Shown one piece after another: positions 1 through 9,860 of a stretch of 64,000 nucleotides of DNA. Below the pieces are notes generated by a model that did not search any database, was not told the DNA's origin, and saw nothing but the letters and a program-made list of their open reading frames with translations. This DNA comes from Linepithema humile (Eukaryota > Arthropoda > Insecta > Hymenoptera > Formicidae), in NCBI RefSeq assembly GCF_040581485.1, contig NC_090131.1, forward strand, positions 16,759,501 to 16,823,500. The letters are read 5' to 3'. The translations under genes were made by a program, and so were the position numbers. Position 1 is the first letter of the stretch. Every line of letters starts with the position of its first letter.

Positions 1-117
1 TAGGGAACGAAGAAAAAAGAAATATTCCGCGGAGTCGCGCTGTTGTCTTGGACTTGTGTTTCGAGGCGCGTGTATACTGGACTCCTGTTACTTTTACTGG
101 CCTTGCGAACATGACGC
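1..117 (+). CDS. candidate exon cut by window edge, consensus donor
   Basis: The stretch ends at C|GTAAGTAAA, a consensus 5' splice site at 118. The frame starting at base 3 is open to the donor and leaves phase 1. It has mixed composition, including AVVLDLCFEARVYWTP and GLANMT near its end. The other two forward frames are also nearly open, so the frame is not certain. No acceptor is visible because the window begins here. I do not recognise the peptide. If real, it is an internal or first coding exon of a plus-strand gene whose upstream part lies outside the window. It could equally be a chance open stretch beside a cryptic donor. Confidence 0.18.
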
Positions 118-490
118 GTAAGTAAACTTCACTTTACTTGACGATGCATTTTATTGGCTTTGGTCGGAGCAGCACACCTTCGGCGCAGCAACTTCCTTCG
201 TCCTGCGCACTCTTGGATATTACGATATTCGATATAACATAACATTGTATCAATGTATTTTGTTGCAAATAGTCTTTGTATCGTTTTTGCAAAATATCAC
301 GCGCATAATTCTCAGCTTTATTTCTTATAAACAAAAAAAGCAAAAGCTTTTTTTGCTTAATTATATAAAATATACGACAAATATTTGCATGCCTGCATAT
401 TTCACTAAAATGTTCGTTAGAATGTTGCTAATGAGTAAAGTTTTTATCAGTAAAAAAAAAGTAATTAACCAGCAGCCACATATAAGGGGA

Positions 491-775
491 CTATAAATAA
501 TAAGTAAATAGATAAGGACCATAATAAGAAAGTACCGTTGTCTCGATGTGGTTATACCGGCGGGAGTTATGTCGCATCTTGAATAATGTCAAGGAAGAGA
601 GAAGAACGAAGCAAAAAGATATAACAGGCAGGAGGTAATGCGATGAACAGCACGGCATCAGCCCGGCCGTTAGTTTATTGTCACGTCGTGGCAGTTGCAC
701 TATGAAAGTATCGCAATAACGCGGTTCAGTTATGGCTGTGCACTGACGCGGAGCCTTCAAGGTCAGCGCAATCAT
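491..775 (-). CDS. unrecognised minus-strand open frame, 94 codons
   Basis: The frame is open from a stop at 842-844 down to the stop at 491-493, with its first ATG at 773-775. Composition in the N-terminal half is protein-like (KEMIALTLKAPRQCTAITEP, then YCDTFIVQLPRRDNKLTAG), and codons such as CTG, GAG, AAG and GTG recur. The C-terminal part becomes hydrophobic and AT-driven, so a real exon might stop earlier, but no consensus donor is visible. Residues before the ATG (ALLCKKNSDLLERT) are similarly protein-like, which would fit an internal exon. I recognise no family. About this many codons can stay open by chance, so confidence is low. Confidence 0.12.
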   Translation of the reverse strand: MIALTLKAPRQCTAITEPRYCDTFIVQLPRRDNKLTAGLMPCCSSHYLLPVISFCFVLLSSLTLFKMRHNSRRYNHIETTVLSYYGPYLFTYYL

Positions 776-1504
776 CTCCTTCGTTCGCTCGAGCAAGTCC
801 GAATTTTTCTTGCACAGTAATGCGAAATACGCGAATGCAACCTATCATTGGGACTCGCGGGCAATCCCTGTATATATGAATTTATGCGGCAAAAGCAAAA
901 ACAACGCAATCCGCCGCGGCTCGATTTTCCGTCTGATAACGATCTAACGGATGTGCAACGCTCGCTTTAATGCGGTATCTGTCACGATCGTTATCACCGG
1001 TTAACAAGCGAGCGCGGGTTTATACATATCTGACTTTTTACACTCTTGCGTTATTACATAATAATTTATCGGCAATGATAAACGGCGCAATCTTTATTTC
1101 AGCGGTAACATTTTTTTCCCGATTCGCCATTTTAATGCAATTAGTCGGAGTGAGTTTGAAGCTACTGGATGCGTTTTCAACGCATATATTAAATCAGCGT
1201 CGAGAAACTGTAGTCGGCGTTGTAAGCCGGCTTGGACAAGAGTGCAAAAATAATTTAGTCCGCGCGTGGTTAAAGGTTTATGATAATTTCAAACCGGTAT
1301 AGTCGCCGCAAGATCCAACCTGTTCCATTTGCTTAGGGAGCATCTTTACAATAACAGGATGCTCGCTCCTGAAAAACTTTTTACACCGCGAAAAATTTAA
1401 TCTACTTTTAATGCTCGATTCCCTCGAGTTCGAGGGACTCGTTGCATTTACGGCGCGTCGGTCTTACGCGTTGCGTGTTGTCGACGAAACTTCCCGACGG
1501 AACT

Positions 1505-1545
1505 GTACAAGGTCGTGCAAGCTCGGACACGTTTTCCTAACCCTC
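1505..1545. repeat. 41-bp dispersed duplicate, copy 1
   Basis: A 41-bp segment matches 2266-2306 with four mismatches, 761 bp apart in the same orientation. The shared core includes GGTCGTGCA and GGACACGTTTTCCTAAC. The surrounding 1.4 kb and 2.2 kb sequences also share loosely similar CTCGAG-containing text upstream, suggesting an older and larger duplication. The core carries an ACACGT element. Confidence 0.7.
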
Positions 1546-1970
1546 GCCCCTCGCGTCCCCCTCACAACGACGAAAAAAAAATCCTCTCCCGCATGTTCCT
1601 CGACTCTTCGCGATTCGGCGCCGAATCGCACGCAGTCGTTGCACCGTGTGCAGCGAAACTTTTTGCATAATTTCTCTCGGAAATCTTTGCATAATCACGA
1701 TCGCATCCAGATGTGGCAGCGAGCACCACTTAGCGAGCGAGTGGGCTAGGACGTAATATTTATAGACTTGCCCGAACCCTTTTTTTCTCAGGTCAAGCAT
1801 GTTACGATATTCGCATTTAAACACGAAATCGTTCTGCACTTTAGAAAATTAATTAACATTAATAAAATGATGAAGTCGATGGCAGAAAGGACAACATAAC
1901 TTTTTTAACACTGTGGTAAATAACTGCTGATATTTTGTTAATATTATTTATATGCGCGTTTCGAAATATT

Positions 1971-2006
1971 TAATTAAGTAATTAATTTAATAATTAATTT
2001 TAATTA
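1971..2006. promoter_or_regulatory. cluster of TAAT/ATTA homeodomain-type cores
   Basis: This AT-rich stretch packs several TAATTA and ATTA cores into 36 bp. Homeodomain proteins bind such cores in insects, but AT-rich spacer also produces them by chance. No other regulatory signature is attached to it here. Confidence 0.2.
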
Positions 2007-2265
2007 CATGTATTTGATAGAAAAGTTTGTTTCGCGCAACAAAAGAAACTATCGTTATTTAAAATCGGGTTGAATAACTAGAACCAATTCGCGGCTGTTT
2101 GCTCAAATAACAAAGACACCGCACAGTGTTTATTTTTATTAGGAATCTTCTTTCCCTTTGCGAGACGTTTAGAATTCTGCCGTCGCTTTTCACCGCATCG
2201 AGCGATCCTCTCGAGTTACGACAGTGCGTTGCGTTTTGTTATGATCAAAACTGTTGGCAGAGAGT

Positions 2266-2306
2266 GTACCAGGTCGTGCAGGCTGGGACACGTTTTCCTA
2301 ACTCTC
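2266..2306. repeat. 41-bp dispersed duplicate, copy 2
   Basis: Partner of 1505-1545 with four mismatches over 41 bp. It sits directly upstream of a long pyrimidine-rich CpG tract (2290-2700), whereas copy 1 is followed by a shorter CCCTCGCC-rich stretch. Confidence 0.7.
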
Positions 2307-2760
2307 CCCTGCCCTCTCCGGCCACCTCCACCACCCTCTCTTCCCTCCTGACCCCTTCTTTTTGCCGTCCCTGTCCCTTCTCCGTCCCTCTCTTTATCTT
2401 CCGACGGAGTGCAACGAGGACGAAGGGACCGGAGGGACGCTGCGGGGCAGCCTCGTATAAGAAAGAGACGGGCGAAGGAGGTTGAAACGAGCAAGTGGAC
2501 AGTACCCTTCGTCCCTCCCGCTTCACCGCCGTGCTCCGCCCGTTCCCTTCACCTCGTCTCCTCGGGACAGTGGACGAGCGAAGCATTATAACTCGGGCCG
2601 CCCCTCTCGCCCCTCACCGCACAGCCTTTCTTTCCCTCCATCGCTGCCCTCACCTCCTTCCCCCTCATCCTCCCGCCCCCTCAGGCCACTCTTGCCCCCT
2701 GCACGAATCACCTCGCCCCGCCGCCGCTGCATCACGACGAGATGCAGGGACACGCGGCTC
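2290..2760. other. polypyrimidine, CpG-rich tract
   Basis: The plus strand is dominated by CCCTC, CTTCC and CCGCCG runs interrupted by CpG-rich text. Every overlapping open frame here is rich in Pro/Ser/Arg or Gly/Glu/Arg, as expected from composition, so I call no gene. The texture resembles GAGA-type promoter-proximal DNA or a 5' untranslated region. Confidence 0.5.
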
Positions 2761-2865
2761 CGCTTCTCGCGAGTAAAACCGTCCTTGATCCCCGGGCCAC
2801 GCTCCATACGATACGAGAGAGGCATGGAGAGGCTCCTCTACTCTCCGACTCTCCCTCTTGTTCAG

Positions 2866-2889
2866 CACGTGGTCACCACTGACGTCACG
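2866..2889. promoter_or_regulatory. E-box plus palindromic CRE module, copy 1
   Basis: CACGTGG is followed after six bases by CTGACGTCACG. CACGTG is the canonical E-box bound by bHLH factors, and TGACGTCA is the full palindromic cAMP response element bound by CREB/ATF proteins. The same 24-bp arrangement with identical spacing recurs at 3997-4020, with four differences, all in the six-base gap except for its flanking base context. Confidence 0.5.
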
Positions 2890-3207
2890 AGGCGCACTGC
2901 TCGATCGCGAGCGTCGTCACGAAGAGAGGCTTAAGCTGGTTCCACATCGCAGCCCGCGGCTTGCGCTCGAAGATTACAAACACATTTTCGTAAATAATTT
3001 TCAAAATAGTCGAAGCTTTGACAATTTTTCGGTAAATATTATTTACTCGATAGAATAATAAAATTAATCGCACGTTGAAGAATCGGTTAGCTGAATCTGA
3101 AGAAATATTTTGAAACTCTCCGAATGCATCGTACGCCTGCACCGTACGAGATGCAACTCTTTTTTCTATGTTTGAGATTGAGAAACGAGTAATATTCTGA
3201 AATCGTG

Positions 3208-3360
3208 CAGGGTGTCCCATGGAAAGTAGCTGAAACTAATTAGCTATCATTTTTTGTCCTCTGTTAAAAAAATAATAAGTATTTTATTTTTCTTGCTGCC
3301 TATGTGTGCGTTTAAAAATGACAGCTAATTAGTTTCGGCAACTTCCCGTGGGACACCCTG
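3208..3360. mobile_element. 153-bp inverted-repeat element (MITE-like)
   Basis: The left arm at 3208-3245 and the right arm at 3323-3360 are inverted copies of 38 bp with four mismatches. The termini are CAGGGTGTCCCA and TGGGACACCCTG. The AT-rich 77-bp centre has no open frame. This matches a short non-autonomous DNA element or foldback element, and similar CAGGGTGTCCC termini are familiar from insect repeats. No clear target-site duplication is visible at either end, so the family cannot be named. Confidence 0.75.
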
Positions 3361-3806
3361 TAATATAAACCGATGTGGACCCAACATTAGATGGACACCA
3401 AGCAGCATCGCAAACGCGTTGCTGCATGCTGTCTGTCACGAGATGCGTATCGTTACGTGATCTCTACTATGTTGTTATATGCGCAACCGATAATTATCCC
3501 AACAGCGTAATGGCAATAATTCCCGATGGTGACGCGTGTATATTTGTGACTCTTTGGAGTGAGTTGTTGCAGTAATCGCATGCTTTTTTAGCGTTCACTT
3601 GGAAAGCAATAATACGAAACTTTACGTAATAGAAAATTCAGCGGTTTGCGTAACTCACATCAATTTTCGCGAAACGAGTGGTTCAAAATTGGATTTACAA
3701 AGAATTAGAATAACACTTTCAGTAAAATGATGAAAAATCGAACACGTGTTCTTTCGTATTACACAATACGGACGATAGTGTGTCGCAGTCGGCTCCGCTT
3801 TACGAA

Positions 3807-4013
3807 ATGTTTGATTATTTTTCATATCAGCAAAGGTTTGTATGCGCGTGTAGCGCGTGTCAATCTTATTTCAATATCGAATCGCTGGATACATCGCAGC
3901 TATTTTCGGAGTATCACTTTATCCACATTCTGAATATATCTCTTCCTGAAACCACCGGGCATGTAGGACCCTGGCGACCTCTTCTTCCATCCTCGACACG
4001 TGGCCATGTCTGA
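3807..4013 (+). CDS. open frame with FxCxCxxC cysteine motif
   Basis: The frame is open from 3734 and has an ATG at 3807. It encodes MFDYFSYQQ then RFVCACSACQSYF, followed by an acidic and aromatic stretch (NIESLDTSQLFSEYHF). FVCACSAC fits the FxCxCxxC pattern of the post-SET cysteine segment of SMYD-type SET/MYND proteins. That family link is inference from one motif; no SET or MYND domain is visible nearby. A TTTTTCATATCAG acceptor-like site at about 3831 could start an exon inside the frame. The stop codon lies in the second CRE module. It could be a gene fragment, a pseudogene or chance. Confidence 0.15.
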   Translation: MFDYFSYQQRFVCACSACQSYFNIESLDTSQLFSEYHFIHILNISLPETTGHVGPWRPLLPSSTRGHV

Positions 4014-4020
4014 CGTCACG
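3997..4020. promoter_or_regulatory. E-box plus palindromic CRE module, copy 2
   Basis: CACGTGG, six bases, then CTGACGTCACG: the same layout as 2866-2889, in the same orientation and 1131 bp away. The two motif halves are identical between copies while the spacer bases differ, which is the pattern expected if the two binding sites are under constraint. Confidence 0.5.
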
Positions 4021-4850
4021 CATCGTACGATCGTAGATAATATTAAGGTACTTTGTTCGCGCCGAGAAATTTATTCTCCGTTGTAACGCTCCGTTGTAAC
4101 GCGTAAGAAGTTTTCTGCATTATTAATATTAACGAAAAGAGAAATACGAAATTTTTTTTGTCGATATTACTTGCGAAATATGACGGAAAACATTTATCTT
4201 ATATTTCTTCAGTTTTCCCTTTCATCTTACATAAAACGAGAAAATTGTATATCTATTTTTTTCATCACACATATTCTCAAAGGTGTCGCGTAATATCGGG
4301 AGTTGCATTCAGCTGTCGACCTTCGCAATCTGTCGCTGTCGCAATCGCGTCGAAATATGTTCGCGATGAAAGCAGGTTGACGGAAAACGGGGAAAAAAAT
4401 CGTTTGAGATTCCAATCGGGGAATCTTTGACGCGCACCCGGCGCACAGAGGCATCTACGGAATCGCTTCATTGTCGCGAGCGTTGCAGGCGAAAAGCCAT
4501 GAGGAATGATGAAATGGTTTGATGCAATATACCCTTCGGTCACATAAACCAGGTTTTCCAGGTGTTGGCGTGGGAGAGACAAATTGCGCCCGGTGTTTAT
4601 TGACAATAATTTATATCCACATCCCTTCGTGTATCGCTTGTGCTACGCGCATTAACGGTCAATAAATTATCGTTGAATTTCTTTCATGCCGTATCAATTA
4701 GCTGCGGCGAGTTCAATTTGATACGATGAAGCGTTTCGCAATAATAGTTTATTCAAGCCGTCATTCCGAGTGAGTCAATTGAATATGAAATTAATCTAAC
4801 ACGCGTAATCTATTCGCCACTTTTGTTTCATTTCTCCCAACGCATCTCGT
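4021..4850. other. spacer, nothing recognised
   Basis: Mixed AT-rich sequence with short overlapping frames on both strands of biased composition. I see no consensus splice-site pair, repeat or promoter. Confidence 0.4.
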
Positions 4851-4901
4851 ACAATTGCGTCGAAACCATCCCCCCTCCCCCCACCCAGTCCAACGTATTC
4901 A

Positions 4902-4919
4902 CAAGCACAATTGTGCTTG
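4902..4919. repeat. 18-bp perfect palindrome
   Basis: CAAGCACAATTGTGCTTG is its own reverse complement over 18 bp with no spacer. It could be a dimeric transcription-factor site or simple chance. Confidence 0.6.
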
Positions 4920-5304
4920 CTTAACAGTTCATTGTGCCGAACTCTCGGTCATATTAATCACACATCCCGTGTACACCGCGTTGATACGACTCCGTCATAA
5001 TAGCGATATTATTACAGCAAATATTTACCTCCGTGCTCTCGCGCAGCTCGGCGGCATCAATCTTGGAAATCTCTCGGCGTGGCCGGTGCGGAGTAAACAC
5101 GGCGTGGCGGTAAGCGCGAGACAGTAACGGTACCGCGACGGTAATTTATTCCCGCTCGATGCTGGAAAGCCGCGCCGTGCCGCGCGGAGCGAGATGTACG
5201 CGCCTCGCGCGCGCTCGATGATGCCCCGATCCGCGTGTCTACTTTCTCCAAGGCCTTCTTCCGTCGATCGGTCGTTGTTGCGCGCCGTAGGCGCGTCTCC
5301 TTAC

Positions 5305-5464
5305 CTGCTTTGCATAAAAGCGCGCCCGGAATAATGACAATATATACGATAGCGTTAATGGGCGACCTCGCTTGCGCATCGGGCGCGGGATAAATCCGCG
5401 GCGGTCCAGTCTGATGGCACTTCTGACGCCTTCGTCGTTCGTGTGCGGCCGCGTGCATATTCAT
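5305..5464 (-). CDS. candidate first coding exon ending at AG|GTAAGG donor
   Basis: On the minus strand an ATG at 5462-5464 opens a frame of 53 codons plus one base that ends at GCAG|GTAAGG, a strong 5' splice site. It begins MNMHAAAHERRRRQK, has a middle segment (IYPAPDAQARSP) and ends with a hydrophobic run (INAIVYIVIIPGALLC) that could be a signal anchor. A short upstream ATG frame just before it would be a uORF. The surrounding DNA is CpG-rich, and a plus-strand consensus donor lies at 5520, so transcription may diverge from here. I recognise no family. The basic run could be compositional. Confidence 0.22.
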
Positions 5465-6833
5465 GCGAGTCCCTCGGCACCATCGGCGGTCGCCATATTT
5501 ACGGCCGTAATGCAGCTAAGTAAGTGACCGGCTCGGACTTACGAGCGATGTACGCTATACTTAACATTGATTGATTTCGATGGCGCAATTAATTCGCAAA
5601 TCGATGAAATAATTCACGAACAGGATGTCGTGGAATTTTTGAATATTAATACGATATTGTGATTAGAGAAATTTCGGACTTTCGCAGGCGATTTACAAGC
5701 GATGACTGTCAGCGATGAATTACGAGCCGACGTGATCGCGGTTTATGCCGGCCATTGAAACGAATTAATTCAATGGTAAGATCTCTCTGCTGGAAAGTCT
5801 CCGCTGTCCTTGCACCGGCCGTTCTAATCGCATCGAAATCCTTGATCGCGTGGGGGAGGGTAGAGCCGTTCGCGGTTTCCCGACGGGCGTTCAATCAAGC
5901 GACTTCGGATTTCGCGCGGGCGGCGGCGGCGACTCGCAGTCCGTCGCGAATCCAATGTGTTTCGTAAAGCCGGCGGCGAGTAAGTACCTGTGCCAAGTGC
6001 CACCTAAACAAAGGCCCAGATCGACGTTATTGCGTTATGGGTTTATATACTTGAGCGCGATGGTGGTGCGTACACAACGTACGAGAAACACGTATATAGG
6101 CGAGCCTTAGAGATTGTAGGCTTGGTGTTAGGGAGCCCAAGGCCAACACCTGCATCATACCCCACCACCGATACCCCGACACCGACGCCGAGAGTGCGCG
6201 AGTGCTCCGGACAGAACTGTACCAATACCAGCTCGCGTTTAACTACCATTAAATATACCGGCACTTTGTCCTTCTTCCTCCCCGCCCGCCCCGTCTCGAG
6301 GGCCGCGCCGCTGCGACAGCAGAGCAGACAATTTATAGTTTCATCCCGATAACTCAGGCAAGCGACTCGGAAGGCGACCATCGATAACGAAAAGATCCCG
6401 CGAGGGCGATAAATTTCTAAATGAATATTAAAATAACGCCGTTAGTTGAAATGTTCGCGATGTATGCAGATTGCGCTTATTATTAAAAGTATCGCTATGA
6501 TTAAGATTGCGTTCTCTTTTCTTGCGCGCTGAAGAATTTCTTCGAGATTAGAGTACGAGTTCCAGGAAGCCGGGATGACTGTATAAGGAAGCGGATTACC
6601 TCGAGAAATAATAACGGTAATGTAATTTTGCCCCGTTAATCGTTTATCGCGTAAATTTTTCGATTCTCGATAAAACGCAGACGGCGTGTATTCAAGGTAA
6701 TATTTTATACGTCAGTTTTGTTCGAAGATTAACCGAGGAACGAGAAGTGTGTTTAAGTGGACGTTCGAAAATCTACATCCAGCTGTGTGTTCAGACGAGA
6801 GAATCTCGCAGCGCAGTTTACGCAGCTACCACC

Positions 6834-6924
6834 ATGTCTCGATGGTTGAATAAACATTTGCCGTCCGAAAAGTTACGGATAGGTATCGATTCAGAATTGT
6901 CCCGATTGTCACTAAGCCCTGGCC
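6834..6924 (+). CDS. candidate first coding exon with strong start context and donor
   Basis: The ATG at 6834 sits in CTACCACCATGTC, a near-ideal animal start context. The frame reads MSRWLNKHLPSEKLRIGI, then DSELSRLSLSPG, and meets GGCC|GTAAGTCTT at 6925, a consensus donor, leaving phase 1. A TCAGTT initiator-like motif lies at 6712-6717, about 120 bp upstream, although I see no TATA box at the right distance. Start, composition and donor agree, which makes this one of the better exon calls in the window. The peptide matches no family I know, and the partner exon is not identified. After the donor the sequence becomes GA-rich. Confidence 0.28.
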
Positions 6925-6929
6925 GTAAG

Positions 6930-8150
6930 TCTTGAAAATCTTCCTTCTAATCCGGGAAACATTCTGCCCGACCTGACAAGACCATTCTATCCAGGTCGAG
7001 GAGTTGAAGAGAAAGAGAGAGAGACCCTTCCCGATGGATTCGGACTGCACCGGTTGAAGTTTCTTCTACCTGCGCACATTTAGCAACAGCGTTTTCCCTT
7101 TCGCTTCCTACGCATCTCGACGGACGCGGAAGGTGGGGGTCGAGGGAGAGGAAGCGAAAAAGAGGGTCGCGCGGGGGAAAGGAGCGGGAGGAAGCATCGG
7201 CCGACTGCGCGGCCTGTCCTGCACTTTATAGTGCAATACGTTACGAGCGGTCTGCAGCGTGGGCCGACGTATTTGCCTGGCTAGCTCGAGAACCCACGTC
7301 CTCCTCCTTTACACTGCTTTCGGTCCAACTCCGCGGTAGCACAACTCCGGTTCCAGTTGACCAGCTTCTCCCCAGGCAGTCGTCGTCGATTCGGAACTGC
7401 GGCGAGCCTGGTCGGTCGGCCTGCCAACCAGCCAGGCAACCAGCCAGTCAACCAGCCGTGCTTGCGATGGCATTGATGTGGTTCACCGAACAGCGAAAGT
7501 AATGCATCGTATAGATAGATACATAATATATACATATATATATATGTGTATACACGGTCGGTGCACGCTGCACGCCGCTAATCTGTCCCGCGCGTGTACA
7601 CAACAGCACGCGCCACCGACTCGTTTCTAGGTTACTACGAATGCGTAAAGACGACGCGGCACCGTCGCGCCTTTCGCCTTTCGTCGATCACCGTCTTCGC
7701 CTCGTCGTCTCCCTCCGTCTCCCGTCTTCGGGGGTACTTCTCGAGGTCGCGGGGTTCGTAGAACCGGCCGGGAGGGCGACAGCCGAGGTTCCCCGTAGTA
7801 GAAAATCGCGTACGCGGTATTTTCGAGCGAGCCGTGCACGCGATGCGTCTCGAGAGTTGTTATTTGCCGTGAACGACGTTCACCTGATATTCTATCATCG
7901 GCCATCGTAATTAGATCGACACGCTTGGAACGCCGCGTGTAACGTGTTTTATCAATAATAATAATTATAATTATAATATATGATAATGCGCGTGTATATT
8001 ATTTTAATCTCATTTTCATCTCATTTCAATCTCATATGCATTATGATTGACCGTTTCAAGTCGTCGCTGCCGAACTAATAAGAGTACTATGTCGATACGC
8101 GCGATCCGATTGAATTACATGCAAATAGCGTAACGAATACTTGCCCATTA
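6930..8150. other. GC-rich spacer with short TA tract
   Basis: GC-rich and GA-rich text to about 7280, then the minisatellite, a short TATATA tract near 7528-7548, and CpG-rich sequence to 7920 that turns AT-rich. Frames on the two strands at 7627-7910 mirror each other and look compositional. A short ATG frame (MTESTRRQSHCGP) at 8159-8197 meets a consensus GTAAGT donor at 8198. Confidence 0.35.
7422..7457. repeat. imperfect CCAACCAGCCAG minisatellite
   Basis: About three degenerate copies of a 12-13 bp unit (CCAACCAGCCAGG) run in tandem inside a GC-rich stretch. Confidence 0.6.
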
Positions 8151-8699
8151 TCTCATTCATGACAGAGTCAACTAGACGCCAGTCTCACTGCGGGCCGGTA
8201 AGTAATCGTCGCGTTCAGGTACGCGTGACAGGTTAATCAGGGAAACGCGCGGAAGAGATGCACGCATGTCGATGATAAGAAGGATACGTCGCCAAGGCCG
8301 AGGAAACACGTTGTCGAGCAGCCTTTCGCCGTCGATCTCCGCGTCGCTCGCTCACGGTCGGCGACAATATCGGGCTGCTCGTTTAGTTTTCTCATTAATA
8401 ATTCCGGTTCGATCGCATCGCCGCCACGACGACAACGACGACGATCTATGTAAATCGCAACCGGTCCTAAGCCCGCGCTCACGAGTATTTCATAGTCCTA
8501 CGCTTGCGGACAGCACCGAGACATTTCGTAATAATTCCACGCCGCGTGCGCGCTCATGCGTGCCGCGACCTGGATCTCTCCTCTCTTTCTGCGCTGAACC
8601 TCCGCGGAGCGGTCGTTTGCAACGCGTGACATTAGGCAATGAAGCGAGAGCGATACACGTCGCTCGGAAGTTCCGCTAAGGCACTTCTGCCGTGCTTCG

Positions 8700-9860
8700 A
8701 GATCGCGAAACTGAAGCGATGCCGGAAGCTCTCAGCTCGAATCACGTACGCCTTAATGCGCCAAATTAGGGTACAAATAACCATGTTAGTGAGGAGTTTG
8801 TTGACGTGAAGCTGCAGCAGGCAATTTCGCTTTCGATTTGGCTGCTGCGTGACTCACGGAGTTAGATTTGTCGACGCTTTCGATTATCTCAATCGAAAGT
8901 TGAATAGAAAACAGGGACAAGCTTTATCAAGGCAAGTGTACTGCGATTTGAGGATTAAAAAGGCATTTTGCGCTACAAATAATTGCGAATTAATCTAATG
9001 CAATGCTCGGGAAACAATTATATACCATTCACTCCACACATCCGACACGCGATACGACCGATTCCGACTTTATTTATTGATTTAAGGGTGCAATCTTGCA
9101 AGTTATTTTCACGCGTATCACGATGAAAACAACGTAGACGCGATTATTGCAACGCGAATATTGATACTGCAGGAAGTTACAACAGAATGGTTTGTTAAAG
9201 GTTTGCTAGAAAAGAGTAGCGTATCTGATGTAGCTGCTGAGTTATCGTGCAGGAAGAGACCAGTAGCTTCATCGAACCGATACGAGATAAATAACGTTCT
9301 CGGACATTTGCGCTTTTCAGATCGTATTACTAACTCCCGACAATTTATGAACGCTCACCCGTCGTTACGGTAGAATTCATCAATCGGAAATGGAATTTCT
9401 CCTTAATTTGCAAAGTCGTTAACACTGGTAGTCGGAGCAATTATAACGGGACGGCTCGCTCTGTGCGATCAATCCTTTGATCAGTGTGTTTGCGAGCGCG
9501 CGCGCGCGCGCCTGTATAGCGTTAATTGGATTACGAGCTATCGATTCGACGGCTAATACGATCCTTGGTCGCAGGGATTCGTTCCGAGCGGGCTCCTTTA
9601 CCTGCTCACCGTCGGCATTACTGTCCGCGCTAACAAATTGTTTCTGCATATCAACGCCGGTCGCCGTAATCGCGACCAGCGGTCGTAAACGAGTCGCGAA
9701 AAAGAAGCGTTCGACTACGTGCTACCGTTTCCACACAAGCCACTAACCGTCGTATCGGCTCGAGGGAGAGAGAGAAAGATCCTAAGAAACCCGCGCCTCG
9801 GCAAAAACCGTCTCCGTACCGATTCGTTTTTCTATTACGGCGAATCTTTTACGCATCGCC
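8700..9860. other. spacer, nothing recognised
   Basis: Mixed AT-rich and CpG-containing sequence with a short CG-dinucleotide run at about 9495-9511. No splice-site pair or coding signature stands out. Confidence 0.4.

Noticed and set aside
970..1302. 110-codon ATG frame with hydrophobic stretches
   Set aside because: Several frames of this length are expected by chance. No start context, splice site or family resemblance backs it, although it would be worth a homology search.
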